Below, piece by piece: positions 49,201-62,245 of a DNA stretch of 64,000 bases (position 1 is the stretch's first letter; every line of letters begins with the position of its first letter). Source of the DNA: Scortum barcoo (taxonomy: Eukaryota; Chordata; Actinopteri; Centrarchiformes; Terapontidae); the NCBI GenBank assembly GCA_023238725.1, contig CM041540.1:1887001-1951000 (forward strand). Direction: 5' to 3'. Under the pieces are notes generated by a model, which saw nothing but the letters and a program-made list of their open reading frames with translations, did no database searches and was not told the DNA's origin. A program made the position numbers and the translations under genes.

Positions 49201-51639
49201 ATATTTTTTATTGTATTTCTTTTTGTCCTTGTTCACTGTAAGTTTCTGTGATAATTTTCATCTTTTCTCTTTGTGTAGGACTGTTAATTCAGTTTGTGCC
49301 AATAAAGTTTTTGGAGGAAAAAAAGCCAGAATAAGTGATTTGTTTCCTAAATTATGTTGTTTTGTGCACTTTTGGTTGTTTTTATCTGTTTTTTTTCAGC
49401 ATCGGTCAGAAACAGATCCGAGCCAACATGATCTCGTTTCTTTGGCTCACAGAAAAAGTCGTTTTATTCCATTTGATAAAAAATGAACAAAAGTGTTTTG
49501 GCGAGCTGTGAGGCAAGGACGCCCTCGGAGCCCCGATTCATCATTTATAAGAGTCGGCGAGGTCTCCGCAGTGATCTGCATCCCTTCAGTTCACTGCAGG
49601 GGACGGAGAAATAAAACGTCTGTTATACGCAGGCGACCTTGTTCAAGGACTGCGGCAGATTCACCGCAGGGGCCGAGGATTATCAATAAATACTGAGGAG
49701 ACGAGTCACAATGATTCAGAAAAGATTCAGGTGTCAGAGGAGCAGCTTTCAGTCACTGCTGAAGGAAACACACTTAACGAGGCTCAGCATCAATTTAATC
49801 TAAAACACAGAGGAACAAAAAGTTAGACAAACTTCATCCTGATGATAAAACCATCATGTCAGTGTAATTATTAAACATAAATTAATGTACATGTTATGTA
49901 CAGTTATGAGTTATGTACATAATATAATCTCTCTGCTTAATGATAAAAAATAAGGTTTTACCCACTGATTTTTTATGATGATGACATATTTTCTAAAGAC
50001 AATTCAGAAAGGTTTGGTGTAATATCTGTAAATGATCTGTACCTGCTAGTTAATGTTGTTTAAGTTATAATAATGATAAAAATAATAATATTATTTATAA
50101 AAATGGCCTCTCATCCCCTTCTTCAGGTTCAACTTTGTCCATGTTGTCTCTGAAGTTGCTGATCGGATATCAGAGGTCTGAAAAACCATCAGTTTCCACA
50201 CCTGATGTCACATGTTTTTAATGTTATTTCTCACAGTTGAAGGGAGATTTTAAGATGAAAGACGAAAACATTTCCTGTGATTTGGTCACATGTTCAATGC
50301 TAACGTCCAACAGAATGAATGTATAAATATACGAATATAAATATGAATATAAACACCCCGCAAGTCCCCTCCCTGACGAAGGCAACCAAAATATTTGGTG
50401 AATAAAACATGGAGTGCCGGAGGAGAGGCCGCGTTTTCATTTTGATGACAGCGAAGTTAGAAATTCATGATTTCACCGGAAACATTCAGGGAGTCCACAG
50501 AAATGTTCCCAACGTCGTGGAGAGCAGAAATGTGAAAATATGTCCTGCTGCTGCAAAAAAAAAAAAAAAAGAGAAGGAAAGCTGTGAAAATGTGGAGCCA
50601 CCGAGCCAAACTTTTACCTACATGAATTATACAAAGTGTGAATTAAATTTAACATCAGTAACAAGACTGAGACGCTCAATTATCTCCAAACTGCAGCTTC
50701 CTCAGGAGACAGGAAACTTAAAGAAATCGATATCTGCAGACACAAACTGACTGAAACTGGTGAAAACGGCAGAAAAAACTTTAACATGTTCTGACAATAA
50801 AAAATCTGCCAAAAAAGTTTTCATGTTCGGTGGAAAAGTTGGTGCATCGATAAAAACGTAAAGTGAGTAAGCGATGTGGAAACCGACTTGGTGAATAAAT
50901 GATGTCGTTGATGAAGTGATGACGAGGCTGTAACCTTCCTCACATTCACACTAAACATCTGCATTAATTATTAACAAACGTTTGTCTCAGAAAACAACTG
51001 AACAACAACCTGAGCGGAGAGTTTGTTCCACCTGCTGTTCATCATTTTCCGCAGATTTCATGGTAAGCAGGCGATAATTAACAATTAATGTGTTCATAAA
51101 ATCTTTTAAATTACTCCCAAATTACCCCAAATTTATCTAAAATTACTCTAACATCTTTAAATAATTATATTCCACAGTTTCCCAACATGGAGGGAATAAA
51201 CAGCAGCTCATTACTTTTATACTATAATGGAGTAATTTGGGGGTAATTTCACAGAAATTACAGATACTTTACCTGGTAATCACCTACTTGTCTCGATGTG
51301 TTTGGCTCTTTATATAACGGTGGATAAAAAAAAGGTCATCAGTTTGCATTAACTTTTGTCATGTGGTGTAAATGTCCTGCTGAACAAACATACTGTAAGT
51401 GGGTTCATTCTGTGAACAATAAAAATCAGAAATAACACAAACACACTGCGTCCTCGTGTGTGTGTGTGTGTATTTGTTAATGGGATGTGTGTGAGAACAT
51501 ATGTAAATATCTCTGCATATTAACACACATACATTCATGTAAGTTGTTATTCATTCGATCTGGAATCGTGTTTGAACATTGAATATTTATGTGTCATTTG
51601 CTTAAGCAGTGTTTAGGCTCTGCATGTTCTCCTGTTTTT
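46213..51639. other. Gene-poor region
   Basis: No coding exon is recognised in 5.4 kb. 47040-47260 is a GC/CpG-rich patch starting with a run of 12 G (47050-47061). The stretches 48890-49070 and 49490-49690 are non-repetitive with scattered CpGs and may be conserved non-coding DNA. A 16-A run lies near 50556 and a GT run at 51454-51472. Open frames such as 46775-47443 (222 aa, minus) have no domain or compositional sign of coding. Confidence 0.5.
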
Positions 51640-51722
51640 TTTTTTTTTGCATTGCACGTTGTGTCAATGTCTAATGCTAATGCTCGTCCGTGCAAATAAA
51701 GTATATTTGAATTTGAATTTGC
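51640..51722 (+). mobile_element. Retroelement 3'-end fragment (TTGAATTTGAATTTG tail)
   Basis: 'tgtctaatgctaatgctcg' is followed by 'gtgcaaataaagtatatttg' and tandem AATTTG units. This is an AATAAA plus short-unit tail typical of fish LINE or SINE 3' ends. Confidence 0.5.
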
Positions 51723-53905
51723 GAGATAGGGAGAGAGAGAGTCTGACAGACAGACAGGAAATGTTCTGCTGTGATTGATTTCCCTGCAGGCTGTTCTTAC
51801 ATTTAACTGTGTTCAACCCACAACATTCACATGACATAAATTATTCATCACATCCTCGAACTGTGTGAGTGTGTGTGTGGGTGAGTGTGTGTGCCTTTTT
51901 ATTTTGTGTGTACATACAGTATTTGTGCATGGATTCATTTGAGTTAATACCTCATTTAAACAGCCGACAGTTAGCACAGATTTCCATCCAGGGATTTTAT
52001 AAAAATAGCCGTGAAAACCAAAGTATGTTCTTTTTTTTTAAAACACGGTTCGAGTGACCCTGATTTCGCTGAAGGTGTGAAGCATGTGAGTGTGTGTGAA
52101 GATCAATACGAAGCTGCAGCTTTATTTAATGGTTTCAATGCCAAGCGGCTGTCGGACATCTGCTGCAGCGCACTTCACCTTTAAGCTTTTCAGCTCTTTG
52201 TCTGAGCGCTAAGTGCTTTACAGAGACAACAGGAAGTCAAGGCGATCGTTTCAAAAAGGAGTCTTAGGAATCAGAATAAGAAATACATTTTTATAACACT
52301 GGCAATGACTGAAGGACGCACTTGATGCTAGAAAGTATGAGTAAAACTGCATATGTAAGTAATCTACAAAAAGCAAAGTTTAGATTTTTTACAAAAAAAC
52401 CCACATTATTATCATTAATATCACAGAAGGAGTCAAGACAAACAGCTGCTAAATGTCAAATCTATAAACTGTGTTTCTGTTATTCTGAAAGAAAATTTGT
52501 ATTTACTGTATTCTGGGGTACTGCAGTTATATTATTAGTATATTACTATTAGTATTATTATTAGTATTATTAGTATATCATTGCAAAAAAAAACACAACA
52601 AGAGTTTACAAAGAGATGCACAATCAACAACAGGTTAACAACAGCAGACCAAATGAAAAAACTCCTGATTTATTCTCGCTGCATCTCGTAAAGGCTCTGA
52701 TAAAGGAAGTGATGTTCCAGCAGCAGCTCAGCGAGTTTTATTTGGACGAACTCAGCGAACGTCGATGACAAGATGAAAACACACCTTCTGCTGCCGCCTG
52801 ACAACAAAGACGACTGTAGTTTTACAGAAACAGAAATGTGAATCAGAGCAGCTTTAAAGTTTCCCAACCAGAAACTCAGGGGTATATTTATCTGGAGAGA
52901 CGCGTCCTCTGGTTTCTTCTAGTTCTTATCAACAAACCCCAAAAACAAACATCTCTCCATCATCTGCTGCCCACAGGAGCCTTTTTAACCATCAAACACC
53001 TCTTACTGTCAGATCTCGTCTTAATTAGTCCAACTGGTGAGATTTCCTCTCCAATAATATAAAAAAATGATTGGGAAGTCGCCGCCTACGCCCAACGATC
53101 CGCCTTAAATCATCAGTCATCACATTATAATTCAGCCACGAGCACATAAAAATACTTCAGTCTGTGTGGGAGCGATGGAGTGAAACGAGAGCGACTTCTT
53201 TAGGCGCCCTCATTAAAACTTTACAGAAAATTTTAAAAAACTGTGGAGACTCGAATAATTAGAAACTTTTACCATGAATACTTTTCACTAGCTGATCCGT
53301 TTATGGTTTCAAGTTTTCAACATTTACAAGTAAACAAAGTCATTATGCATACAGATAATTATTTAAAGTGACATTTATGTTATTTTTTTTACTTTTGGGA
53401 GCAGAAGATCTCCATAACCTGATTGACGTAATTCCAATAATTGCTCTTCTTTTAGCTCCAGTTTGGTCTCCACCTTCAGTAAATGTAAAGTCAGGTGTAA
53501 AATAAAACTAAAAAATGCACCACAGAGCTGCAGAGTTGGTGAAAATTTGGTTCATCAACACGAGCAACACTTTGATATAGATAATCATTAGATTTAATGT
53601 TAACAAAAGACAGGAAGATACAATAAGAGCATTAAATAAAATTAATGAAGTAAAGTTTTGTATGTTCAGTACTGATTTTATAACATTTTGAGGCAAGTTA
53701 AAATCCAGTTTATTTATGAGGCAGTCAATGTTGATTGATCACCAGATTGATCTTTCATCGACTATTTAATGGATTCTTTATGACTTCAGTGATTATTTAA
53801 CTTTTCAACAAGATCAATTTTGAATTTTGACACTGTTGGTTTCTTATGAAATGTCTAATAATACCTAATAATGGGTATATTGACAAGAAAATAATGCTTT
53901 GTTTT
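51723..53905. other. Non-coding stretch
   Basis: No gene is recognised. A GT-rich segment lies at 51865-51895 and an ATTAGT-type microsatellite at 52530-52575. The stretch 53070-53220 has a CpG-containing, non-repetitive composition and could be a conserved element. Confidence 0.45.
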
Positions 53906-54366
53906 AATGTCATTATCTCTCAATATCAAAGCTGTTTTTCTGGTGATATCTGGATAATTGTGTTGAAATGAAAAATGAGTGTGTGTTTCATTTGAGCACA
54001 GCTGATTTCAACCTTCAAGATCACTGTGATGACTGTCAGGGAGGATCCATAACTGATCAATAATTAAGGCCTAAATGTGGAGTTTGCTTTGCTGCAGTTT
54101 CTTCATTTGGAGCAGACAATCTGGTTTTATAGTCTCCAAAGATGAGAGGTTGATCCCATCTCTCTGCTTCAGCCAGCAGCTGCTCAAATAAAGCCGTTAT
54201 ATATATTATATAGAAATAATGAAGACATTATTAAGCTCATCCTGTTTGCCGTCCCACTGTACATAATGACCCCCACAGCATCTCCACAGAGCCTACAGAC
54301 ACCTGCTGATGGAAACTAACTGGAGATAAACACACAAACATCACAAGAACAAGAGGAAAACACTCT
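53906..54366 (+). repeat. Copy 2 of the 461-bp direct duplication
   Basis: Direct-orientation partner of 24146-24606, 29.8 kb away. Both copies share the same start (aatgtc[g/a]ttatctctcaat) and lose similarity at the same point after 'aagaggaaaacac' or its equivalent, so the unit borders are well defined. Confidence 0.88.
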
Positions 54367-55642
54367 GATTGTTTGACTTTTCATCTGCCATCAGGTAAAA
54401 AAGTGTTAAATACGTTGTTATGATCAAATTCCTGCTAAATTATTGTCTGTTTAAATGTTAAACATTTTCTTATCATGCTAACGTGTTGAAGTACACTTTA
54501 TTTTTTTAAAAATATTTAATTAATATTTAATTAATTAAATTACTCAGTTAATGTTTCTGTTAATCTCTGGGCTCTGGTTAACAAATAAAAACATGTAATC
54601 AGCTGCTGAGCGTCCATCGTGCGAATCCAAATGACGAAGAGATAAAAAAAAGAGTTTTTCTTCGCTGCGGTTGTCACGTTTTCTGGTTTCCAAGGAAACT
54701 GAATTCTTCTCCTTCAGATGACTCCCGATGCTGCGTTCACTGTCTGTTGTTGGATTCACGCGTCATGCAGGGAAGATGAACTGAGACTTTACACAGACGC
54801 CACTTTAACCACAATCTGTTGACGTTAAACTTCTGCCTCAGTGAACAGGTGTAGAAATGTGAAAAAACAGACTGTGGTTTTATTGATCGTCAGTGCTGTT
54901 TATTGACCTCTGTCCTTTACTGTGAATAAAACCAGCTCACTGCAGGATGGACTGAAAACTACTCTGTAAGGTACGAAAACACAAACAGACATCAGGCAGC
55001 TCTGAAGTATAAAAACAGTAAAAACATATAAACATATAATGTTAAAGGTGTTTGTTTGTTTTTTTTTTACTTTTAATGCAGCTAGGCTAACAGTTTCCAC
55101 CCGCTCCCAGTCTTTGTGCTAAGCTAACGTAAGTTGAGATTTTTTTGGAGATTGCCTTCTCAGGTTTATTGATTTGCATAATTGAATTAATAATAACCAC
55201 AAAGACACACATGTACTTTTTGTCTCAGTTAGGTAGGAAACGATATAATATGATGAACTTGTAAAGGTAAATGGTAAAGATTGGAAAGTGAACAGTAAAG
55301 TGGACGTTTTCTTTACCCACGACCTGAAATGACTTTTAAATCAGTTCATAGGTAACACTCAGAAAATGCGGCGGTACACCCGGATAAATAAGTAAATATT
55401 TCCCTTTCTTTGTACCAGATGTACAGAAATGAACCTGACTAATATTTTCTCATCTTACTGCGACGTTTTTCTCCTGTTAAAGCATCTGAATATTTCTGGT
55501 CGCTCTGAGGAAGAAGAGTCTTTTTTTTTCTGCGTGTCTGTTTTTGTGCCGCGGCTGCATTTTTTTTTTTTTTTGGGGGGGGTTGTTTTTATGAAACTGC
55601 GCAGAGAGTTGACCACAGCTGTCACACTGCTGAGACTGTAAT

Positions 55643-55680
<38 letters not shown>

Positions 55681-55939
55681 GTGTGTGCGTGGATGTGTGT
55701 GCGCTCCACTGAGTTTCTGAAGGTGTAACTTCGTCTTGTATTGCCACCGACACTGAAACCTTTTTAAGCTGTCAGACCCGATATCTGGTCTTTACAGCAT
55801 CGACTAAAAGGTGAGATGCACTGTGTGTGTGTGTGTTTAGTGATCGTATTCTCTGTGACAGTACAACAGCACTGTAAATGGAGTTTAAATTTTGAATGAC
55901 CTTCGTGACCTCAAGCTCTTTCTTTTATATGCACACCCA

Positions 55940-55984
<45 letters not shown>

Positions 55985-58697
55985 CATCTCCAAAGAGTGT
56001 GACAGCTGCGGTCGTGACCTCAGATGCACTGAGCTGTTTCCTCAAAACAAGTTAAAAAAAAGTGCTGCAGAGAAAAAAAGAGACAGGCGAGAAAAGAGAA
56101 GAAAGGCAAAAATAAAAAAAGAATAAAAAAGTTCCTGAACCAGGTTGAAACCTGGACCACAGCCCCGCCCACTGACACATTTCAGACCACGTGATTGGAC
56201 GATCCTGTCCGTCCCACACTGACTGACACATGTTTAAACATCAGGAATGAATCAGGTAAACTACTCAGTTTAAACACTTAGTAAAGATCTACTTTACATC
56301 CTCAGTCTGATCTGTTTTTTTTTTTTTTTAGACTTTCTAGATAATTCCATGTTTCAAAAAGCTAAAAAAGAGATTAGAAAGTGATTAAAAAGAGATTAGA
56401 AAAAGATGCATTTCTGTTACTGGAGTTAAATATGAAACAGTGCCAGTATAAATTGTAAAATGTGTAATTAATTCTTTAATTAATTATCTTTTTTCAAAAT
56501 AATAGTTTACAAAGCAATTCTTGAGGGTTTTAAGTGTGAATGAATGTGGTGATTTGTCTTTATTTTTTTAGAGGGGTATCTTAAATTGAAAGGATATAGG
56601 ACAGGATTATATCAGCTTTTGTATTTATCTGACCCTTTACAGTCACTACTTAATACACAGACTGTTGATTTTCTTATATATTGTTGTCTATATTTTTGTT
56701 GTATTGTTTTATAAGGATGTGTGATGACTGAATAAATAAATAAGTTCATTCGTTCATGTAAGCACCACGTCCTGGTTTGAAGAAACCTCCAACAAACGAG
56801 GTTGACTCCACCACTTAAACTTAATGTTTAAAAGTAAAATAAAATTGGTTAAAATAAAAAAATTATAAATCACAGTCCTGCCACTTCAACCTCCACCTGC
56901 ATCAGAAACTCGTAGGAGAGACTTTGAATGCAACTTTTTTCCTGATTCACCTCTGAAGTCTGTATTTATTCTCACCAAACAAACATTACTCAGTGTACAG
57001 ATATTAGATTTACGTTAACAGTGAGCAAAGCAACAGCAGAGACAGGCTGTTTCTAAAATAAACCAACCTGTCGCTCACTCTTCTTCCAGTCTGATAAAAA
57101 CCTGAATCATTTACTGCGATGTGACTGTGTGAGCGATAAACTGAGACCTCCTGCCAGCTTCAGATCTGACAGACACTGCTAACGTTTGCATCGTGGGGTC
57201 GTTATCAAGAAGTAGAAATGTACACAGAAAAAAAGGTGATGCACAAACAGCAAATTAGTTAGAATTTTTTTGTGATTGTACATTAATACATTTTAAATCA
57301 TGAAGCAAATGAGAGCATCTTTCAACCTTACATGCACCTTACCGTACACATAAATAAGTTGATGAAAACACACCTTTTATTTCTGTTTACACTTTATTAA
57401 AGGCTCCACTTGTGCAGGAAATGTATGTCTTCCTTTTGTTTGCATTAAACAGTTTTAAAAATAAATGTTTTTTACTGCCCAACATGCAGGATTTGGTCCT
57501 TTAATGAATCTTGATTATTGGTGATGTTGGTCTGTGTCTGTTTTTTTAATATTTTTCTGAGCAACTTCATCTTTGTGGAGCTGTTGGCTCATGAAGCTCA
57601 TTGATATTCAGCGTTTTTGGCATAATGAGACGATGTTTGGATCTTCGTCGTGACATCAGTGACTCACGTCGGGCTCTCGCTCCTCTCTGTGACTAACAGC
57701 ATACATGTTCATTTTCCGTCACCTCTCATCAGGCGGTGTGTGTGGAGTTAAAATGAGGTGAACCACGATGGAAACATGAAATTATTTAAAAAGTCGGGCT
57801 GAATCGCCAAAGGTGCTCTTTTCGAGTCAAGGGCCACTGGACAGAAAACGAGAGCACTCACCGTCCTGAGTGCTTCGTCTCGACACCTACATGAAACGTG
57901 TGGGAGTCGGCCATGAAATATTAAAGGCCTTTTATTACATCAGGGACCCGCCGCGCCTGGAAATTTCTGTCTTATTCGCAGGTCAAACAGTTCAACGTGC
58001 TTTGTGTTTTTTCCCTCGTTTGACAGCAGCTCCGTCCGGCAGTTACCTGGTTAAGATGCGAACGGTTCGTCGCCTCTCGAGTGTCGTTTAAATCGCAGAG
58101 CTCAACATCTGTTTTTGTCCTTGATGATCCGCGAGAAACCCAGAAGATCGTTTAAACAACACTTAACCGCTCGATGTGAAGAATTTCTACAATCCTTAAA
58201 GCGTCTTCAAACCATCTGGATGGAAAAACGTCCCCAGCACGTCTCCTCAGTTATAGTTATATAACATATCATATTTATAACGTTTTCTTTAGGTCCTAAC
58301 TTTTCTTTTCCTGAGAGAGGAAAAAAATGTCTGCATTCATTATCTTTGTCTCCTAAATAATACATTTACATAAAACTTATTTCTAACAGCAAATGCCTCA
58401 ATTATTAATTTTTGTTTTAACATAATTAAATTTTTTCTGTGAATCTAACTGCAAAATGTTCCCTGACATCATTTTATCTGATGAATGCTTTAGTTAAAGT
58501 CAGGTCAGATTGTTGTTTTAATAAATAAATTGTTTTAATTAACAACTTTCCATCCTGTTTTATCTCAAACACGTCTCCTTTAAGACTTCAAAACATGAAT
58601 TTGATCCTCTGTTTGTCTGTTTTCACCCATTTTAATGTCTCATTATAACATTTGATTGTTGCTTTTTATCACACAAAATCCTTTTTGACATCAATCT
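54367..58697. other. Gene-poor region with microsatellites
   Basis: No coding exon is recognised. A TTAATTAA-rich palindromic patch is at 54505-54545. A T-run followed by eight G is at 55558-55582. GT runs are at 55644-55675, a CA run at 55935-55983 and GAAAA-rich sequence at 56050-56130. 57650-58095 is CpG-containing and non-repetitive. Its frame at 57870-58091 lacks any recognisable domain. Confidence 0.45.
55935..55983. repeat. (CA)n microsatellite
   Basis: About 24 near-perfect CA units are present. Confidence 0.95.
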
Positions 58698-58760
58698 TTA
58701 AGATAAAACTTTATTTATCCCATTACAGGGAAATTTACTCGCTCAAGATAGACAGGCGAT
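58698..58760 (-). mobile_element. LINE tail fragment abutting the second LINE copy
   Basis: 'aagataaaactttatttatc' with 'ccattacagggaaatttact' is the antisense 3' end of a LINE related to the fragment at 34173. It lies directly next to the GATAA tail of the following copy, suggesting insertion of one element at or near the tail of another. Confidence 0.6.
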
Positions 58761-59739
58761 TAGATAAGATAAGATAAGATCTTTTATTGATCCCACGGTG
58801 GGGAAATTCCACTGTTACAGCAGCTCAAAACAAGTAAAAGAGACATTAAATAATAGACAGAAAACACACAAAGACACAAAAAACAGTATTTACAATAAAT
58901 AGTGAATAATAATAATAATAACAGAAAAAGAAAGAAACAGAAACAGTATTTATATACACAGCCTCACCCAGTTAGATGTGCTGTGGTGAGGTGTTATTGC
59001 ACAGGTGAATATGGATATGTAGCAGATATGAATTAACAGTATAGTAAATGAGTGGAATGAAAAAAAGACCATAAAGTGCATGGCTAGGACATCAGTAAAC
59101 ATCAGTAAACATCAGTAAACATCAGTGCAATGATGAAACATCAGTAAACATCAGTAAACATCAGTCCTACTGTGGTATGGAAGTGTTTGTTACAATGACA
59201 AAGGTTTATAGAGCAGCATTGAACAGTCTGATGGTGTTTGGGATGAAGGACCTGTGGAAGCTCCTTCCTACACCTTGGGTGTCTGAGTCTGTTGCTGAAG
59301 GAGCTGCTTAAGGCCCCCACAGTCTGATGCAGAGGGTGGGAGGTGTTGATGGTGGACAGTTTGGCCAGAGCCCTCCTCTCCCCCATCACCTCGATGGAGT
59401 CCAGGGGGCAGCCACAGACTGAGCTGGCTCTTTTAATCAGTCTGTTGAGCCTCTTCTTGTCCCGCTCAGAACAGCCCCCCTCCCCAGCAGACCACTGCAT
59501 AGGAGACCACAGACGCCACCACAGTCTCATAAAAAGTCCTCAGCAGAGGCCTGCACACACCTGAAAAGATCCCAGCCTCCTCAGCATGTAAAGACGACTC
59601 TGACCCCTTCTTGTAGAGCGAGTCAGTGTTGTCAGTCCAGTCCAGTTTGTTATTTAAGTGAACACCCAGGTACTTGTACGTCCTCACTCTCTCGATGTCA
59701 AGTCCCTGGATGTTCACTGGTGCAATGTCAGATGAGGGT
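58761..59739 (-). mobile_element. 5'-truncated Rex1/CR1-like LINE copy
   Basis: Minus-strand copy of the 3' third of the LINE at 38078-40160, closely similar in sequence. It has the (TTATC)n tail at 58761-58780, the 'gatcccac' polyadenylation region and the CTGATGTTTA array at about 59090-59165. The coding part comprises ERDKKRLNRLIKRASSVCG and, in another frame upstream, DIERVRTYKYLGVHLNNKLD. The frame shifts between these parts and the 5' break falls at about 59739, just after IAPVN and its preceding residues. No catalytic core is present, so it is inactive. Confidence 0.88.
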
Positions 59740-59743
59740 CTGA

Positions 59744-59777
59744 CATTTTTGTACTTATGAGAATAAGTACAAAAATG
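59744..59777. repeat. Perfect 15-bp inverted repeat with a 4-base loop
   Basis: CATTTTTGTACTTAT at 59744-59758, loop GAGA, then ATAAGTACAAAAATG at 59763-59777. It lies within five bases of the 5' truncation point of the LINE copy, so it is probably a scar of the insertion and not a terminator. Confidence 0.9.
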
Positions 59778-60903
59778 ACATAAATACACTACAAACATAA
59801 GCACACTACATAAATCCTCCATATATACAAACTGTTGTTGCACTGGGGAAAAATAAAATTACACTTTATGTGATTAAAGTGACCAAAAAATGAGCAAAGT
59901 GTTGTTTTGTGACAGACGGTGACAGTAGTGTAAAAAACAGTAAACAGTAGTGTTATGTTGAAGTAAAAAGTCTTATCGTGGTCTTCTCTGAGTGTTTATC
60001 AGTGATTATAAATATTATAATCCATTAATTAAGTCCTTTAAAGCTTGAAAAACGTCTTTGGAAAAACATTTTATACATTAGTTGTTTTAGGACTCATGTA
60101 CATTTGTCAGTATTAGTGTTGTCATAATAGCGAAACTTTGATATGACACCAATTACCTGTTATTTAACTGTACAAGAACAAATGATCTAATTATGCTTAA
60201 AAATTAGAGTTCAAAGTATTATGTGTGTTAAGCTCAACAGCTTTGAAATTCATTTACTTTCGACCACAGTAAGTTTTCTTTCTAACAAGTGAAACTCTGC
60301 TGTCTGATGGCTCGGTCGCCAAACTCTCCAAACTCTTTGTAGAGGTCAGTGTGTCCTTCAGGTGCTTTGTTAAATGTGTTGTTGTTGTTAGACAGTCAGT
60401 ATTGAAACTGTTTTCCAATATTCAGTAAGATTGTAAAGAATAAAAGGCGGCTGAAATAAAAGATTCACAGTGAGCTTTTCCTCAGTTTCCTCCACTTTAT
60501 CTTGAACGTGTTTACAGGTGAAGAGCGCTCTGATCTCCTGTTGGTCAGGGTCAGTGAACGCATCGTTTCAGGCTGATAATGCTGCAGCAAACTTCATAAA
60601 GAGTCACGTCGAGTCTGAACCGACTCTCAACTGCAGCAGGAAACTGATGCTCCGTCATATTGATCACATCCAGACGGAAAGAAAAAGTTTTAAATTCAGC
60701 CGATAATCCAACGTACGTCTGTTCTCTCATTTATTTCATTAATTCCTCCTCCTGCTCTCTCTCTGAAGTTCGTGTTGAGATAAACTTGTGACAGCAAAGG
60801 AGAAGAAGTCAGAGCTGTCAGCAGTCTTTCTGAGTGTGTGTGTGAGAGTGTGTGTGTGTGTGTTGGTGTGCAGTGTGTGCGTGTGTGTGTGTGTGTGTGT
60901 GAA

Positions 60904-60946
<43 letters not shown>

Positions 60947-61415
60947 TGTGTGCAGACAGCGTGGTTCTGCTTCAAAGCCCATTTTGAGTCAATGGGTGTG
61001 TCATGACGGATGTTTTGTCAACCCCCTGTGGTGATACGAGACTCTCTCAGTGTGTGTGTGTGAGTGTGTGTGTGTGTGTGTGTGTGGTAGCTGACTCAGT
61101 TCCTCACAGTAGATCCCCGAAGTTCAGCTGTCAGACTCTGTTTTTCTTTGCCAGCTTTTCTTTTGTGCTCTCCTACTTCTTCTTCTTCTTCTCTCTTACT
61201 GTATGTCTGTCTCTTTGTTGCTCTTTCTTTCCTGCTGTAGTAAATCCTTCCTGCAGTTGGAGAGACGATGTCATCAGAAACTTTTTGGACTCGTGTTCAA
61301 AAACCCTTTTAAATGGTTGAAACTGAAACATGTCAGCCTGCAAACTCCAATTACAGCAAGGCCAAAAAAAAAAGAAAAAAGAAAGAAATCCTCCTTACAA
61401 ACAGTCTCCTGTCCT
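59778..61415. other. Non-coding stretch with a long GT array
   Basis: No gene is recognised. GT-rich DNA runs 60832-60956 with short breaks and again at 61050-61085. The frame at 60518-60706 lacks recognisable features. A CTT tract is at 61176-61195. Confidence 0.45.
60832..60956. repeat. Long imperfect (GT)n array
   Basis: About 125 bp of GT units with AG, TT and AA interruptions. It is the longest dinucleotide block in the window. Confidence 0.93.
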
Positions 61416-61655
61416 GAAGCTGTTAAAACTCATCAATGACCCTTAATGTTGTTCCTTCATCACCATGAACACACACACTGGAGTTTATTTTGAATCAGTC
61501 ACACACACACACCGTCCTGCTGCCACAAACACTCACCAAAACACCAAATGTGGATTCATCCGCCGCTGAAAACAGTCCTTAACATATGCACCATGTCCTC
61601 AAAACTAAACTGAGTAAATGTTTTAAATTACTGAGACTTTTTAAAAATGAAACTA
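61416..61655 (-). repeat. Inverted duplication, right arm, block 2
   Basis: Reverse-complement partner of 40232-40492. It lacks about 11 bp present in the left copy near 'aaatcaaacagac' and differs at scattered bases. Confidence 0.85.
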
Positions 61656-62245
61656 CGCATTTGTGTTTTTAAATATTTGCGTCGTCAGTAGGAACCAATG
61701 TGTGAGCCGAAATTCACAAACAGGAAGTCATTAAATGTTGAGAGACGGACTAACATGTTGTTGGTTGGTCTTTTTATTGGATTTACTGACAATAATAAAA
61801 TACAGAATAACATCAGTTTGTTATCAGTTTAATCATATTTTCTATAGAAGTCACAGAATGTAGATTTAAAGATGTATTCTGCAATTGTCCAAAACATTTT
61901 TCATGAATGAATATCTTCTCATGGATTGCTAGCTGAAAATAAATCTGCTGTTTTGTAAATAACAAACAAACAAACCAAGTTCGTGCACAGAACGACAGTT
62001 TGGACGACGGCAAGTTCAACTGTCGGATCATTTGTGTTTATTGTGAATATTCGCATCTCAATCTGTCTCTGGTGAGCAGCAGTTTTATTATTTGTGTGTT
62101 AAAATCAATAAATATTCTCTGTATCCAGCCAGCAAACGTCAGCTGAATTAATCTGGTTTACTGCAGCAGTTTGAACCCAAAATAAACAGATTTTGTTGTG
62201 ATTTAATTATATTAAAGGAAGCTGAAATAACTACATCATGATTCA
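61656..62245. other. Spacer between right-arm blocks
   Basis: About 590 bp with no gene. The corresponding left-arm interval holds a LINE plus only about 140 bp of other DNA, so the arms differ here by both an insertion and an additional size change. Confidence 0.6.
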
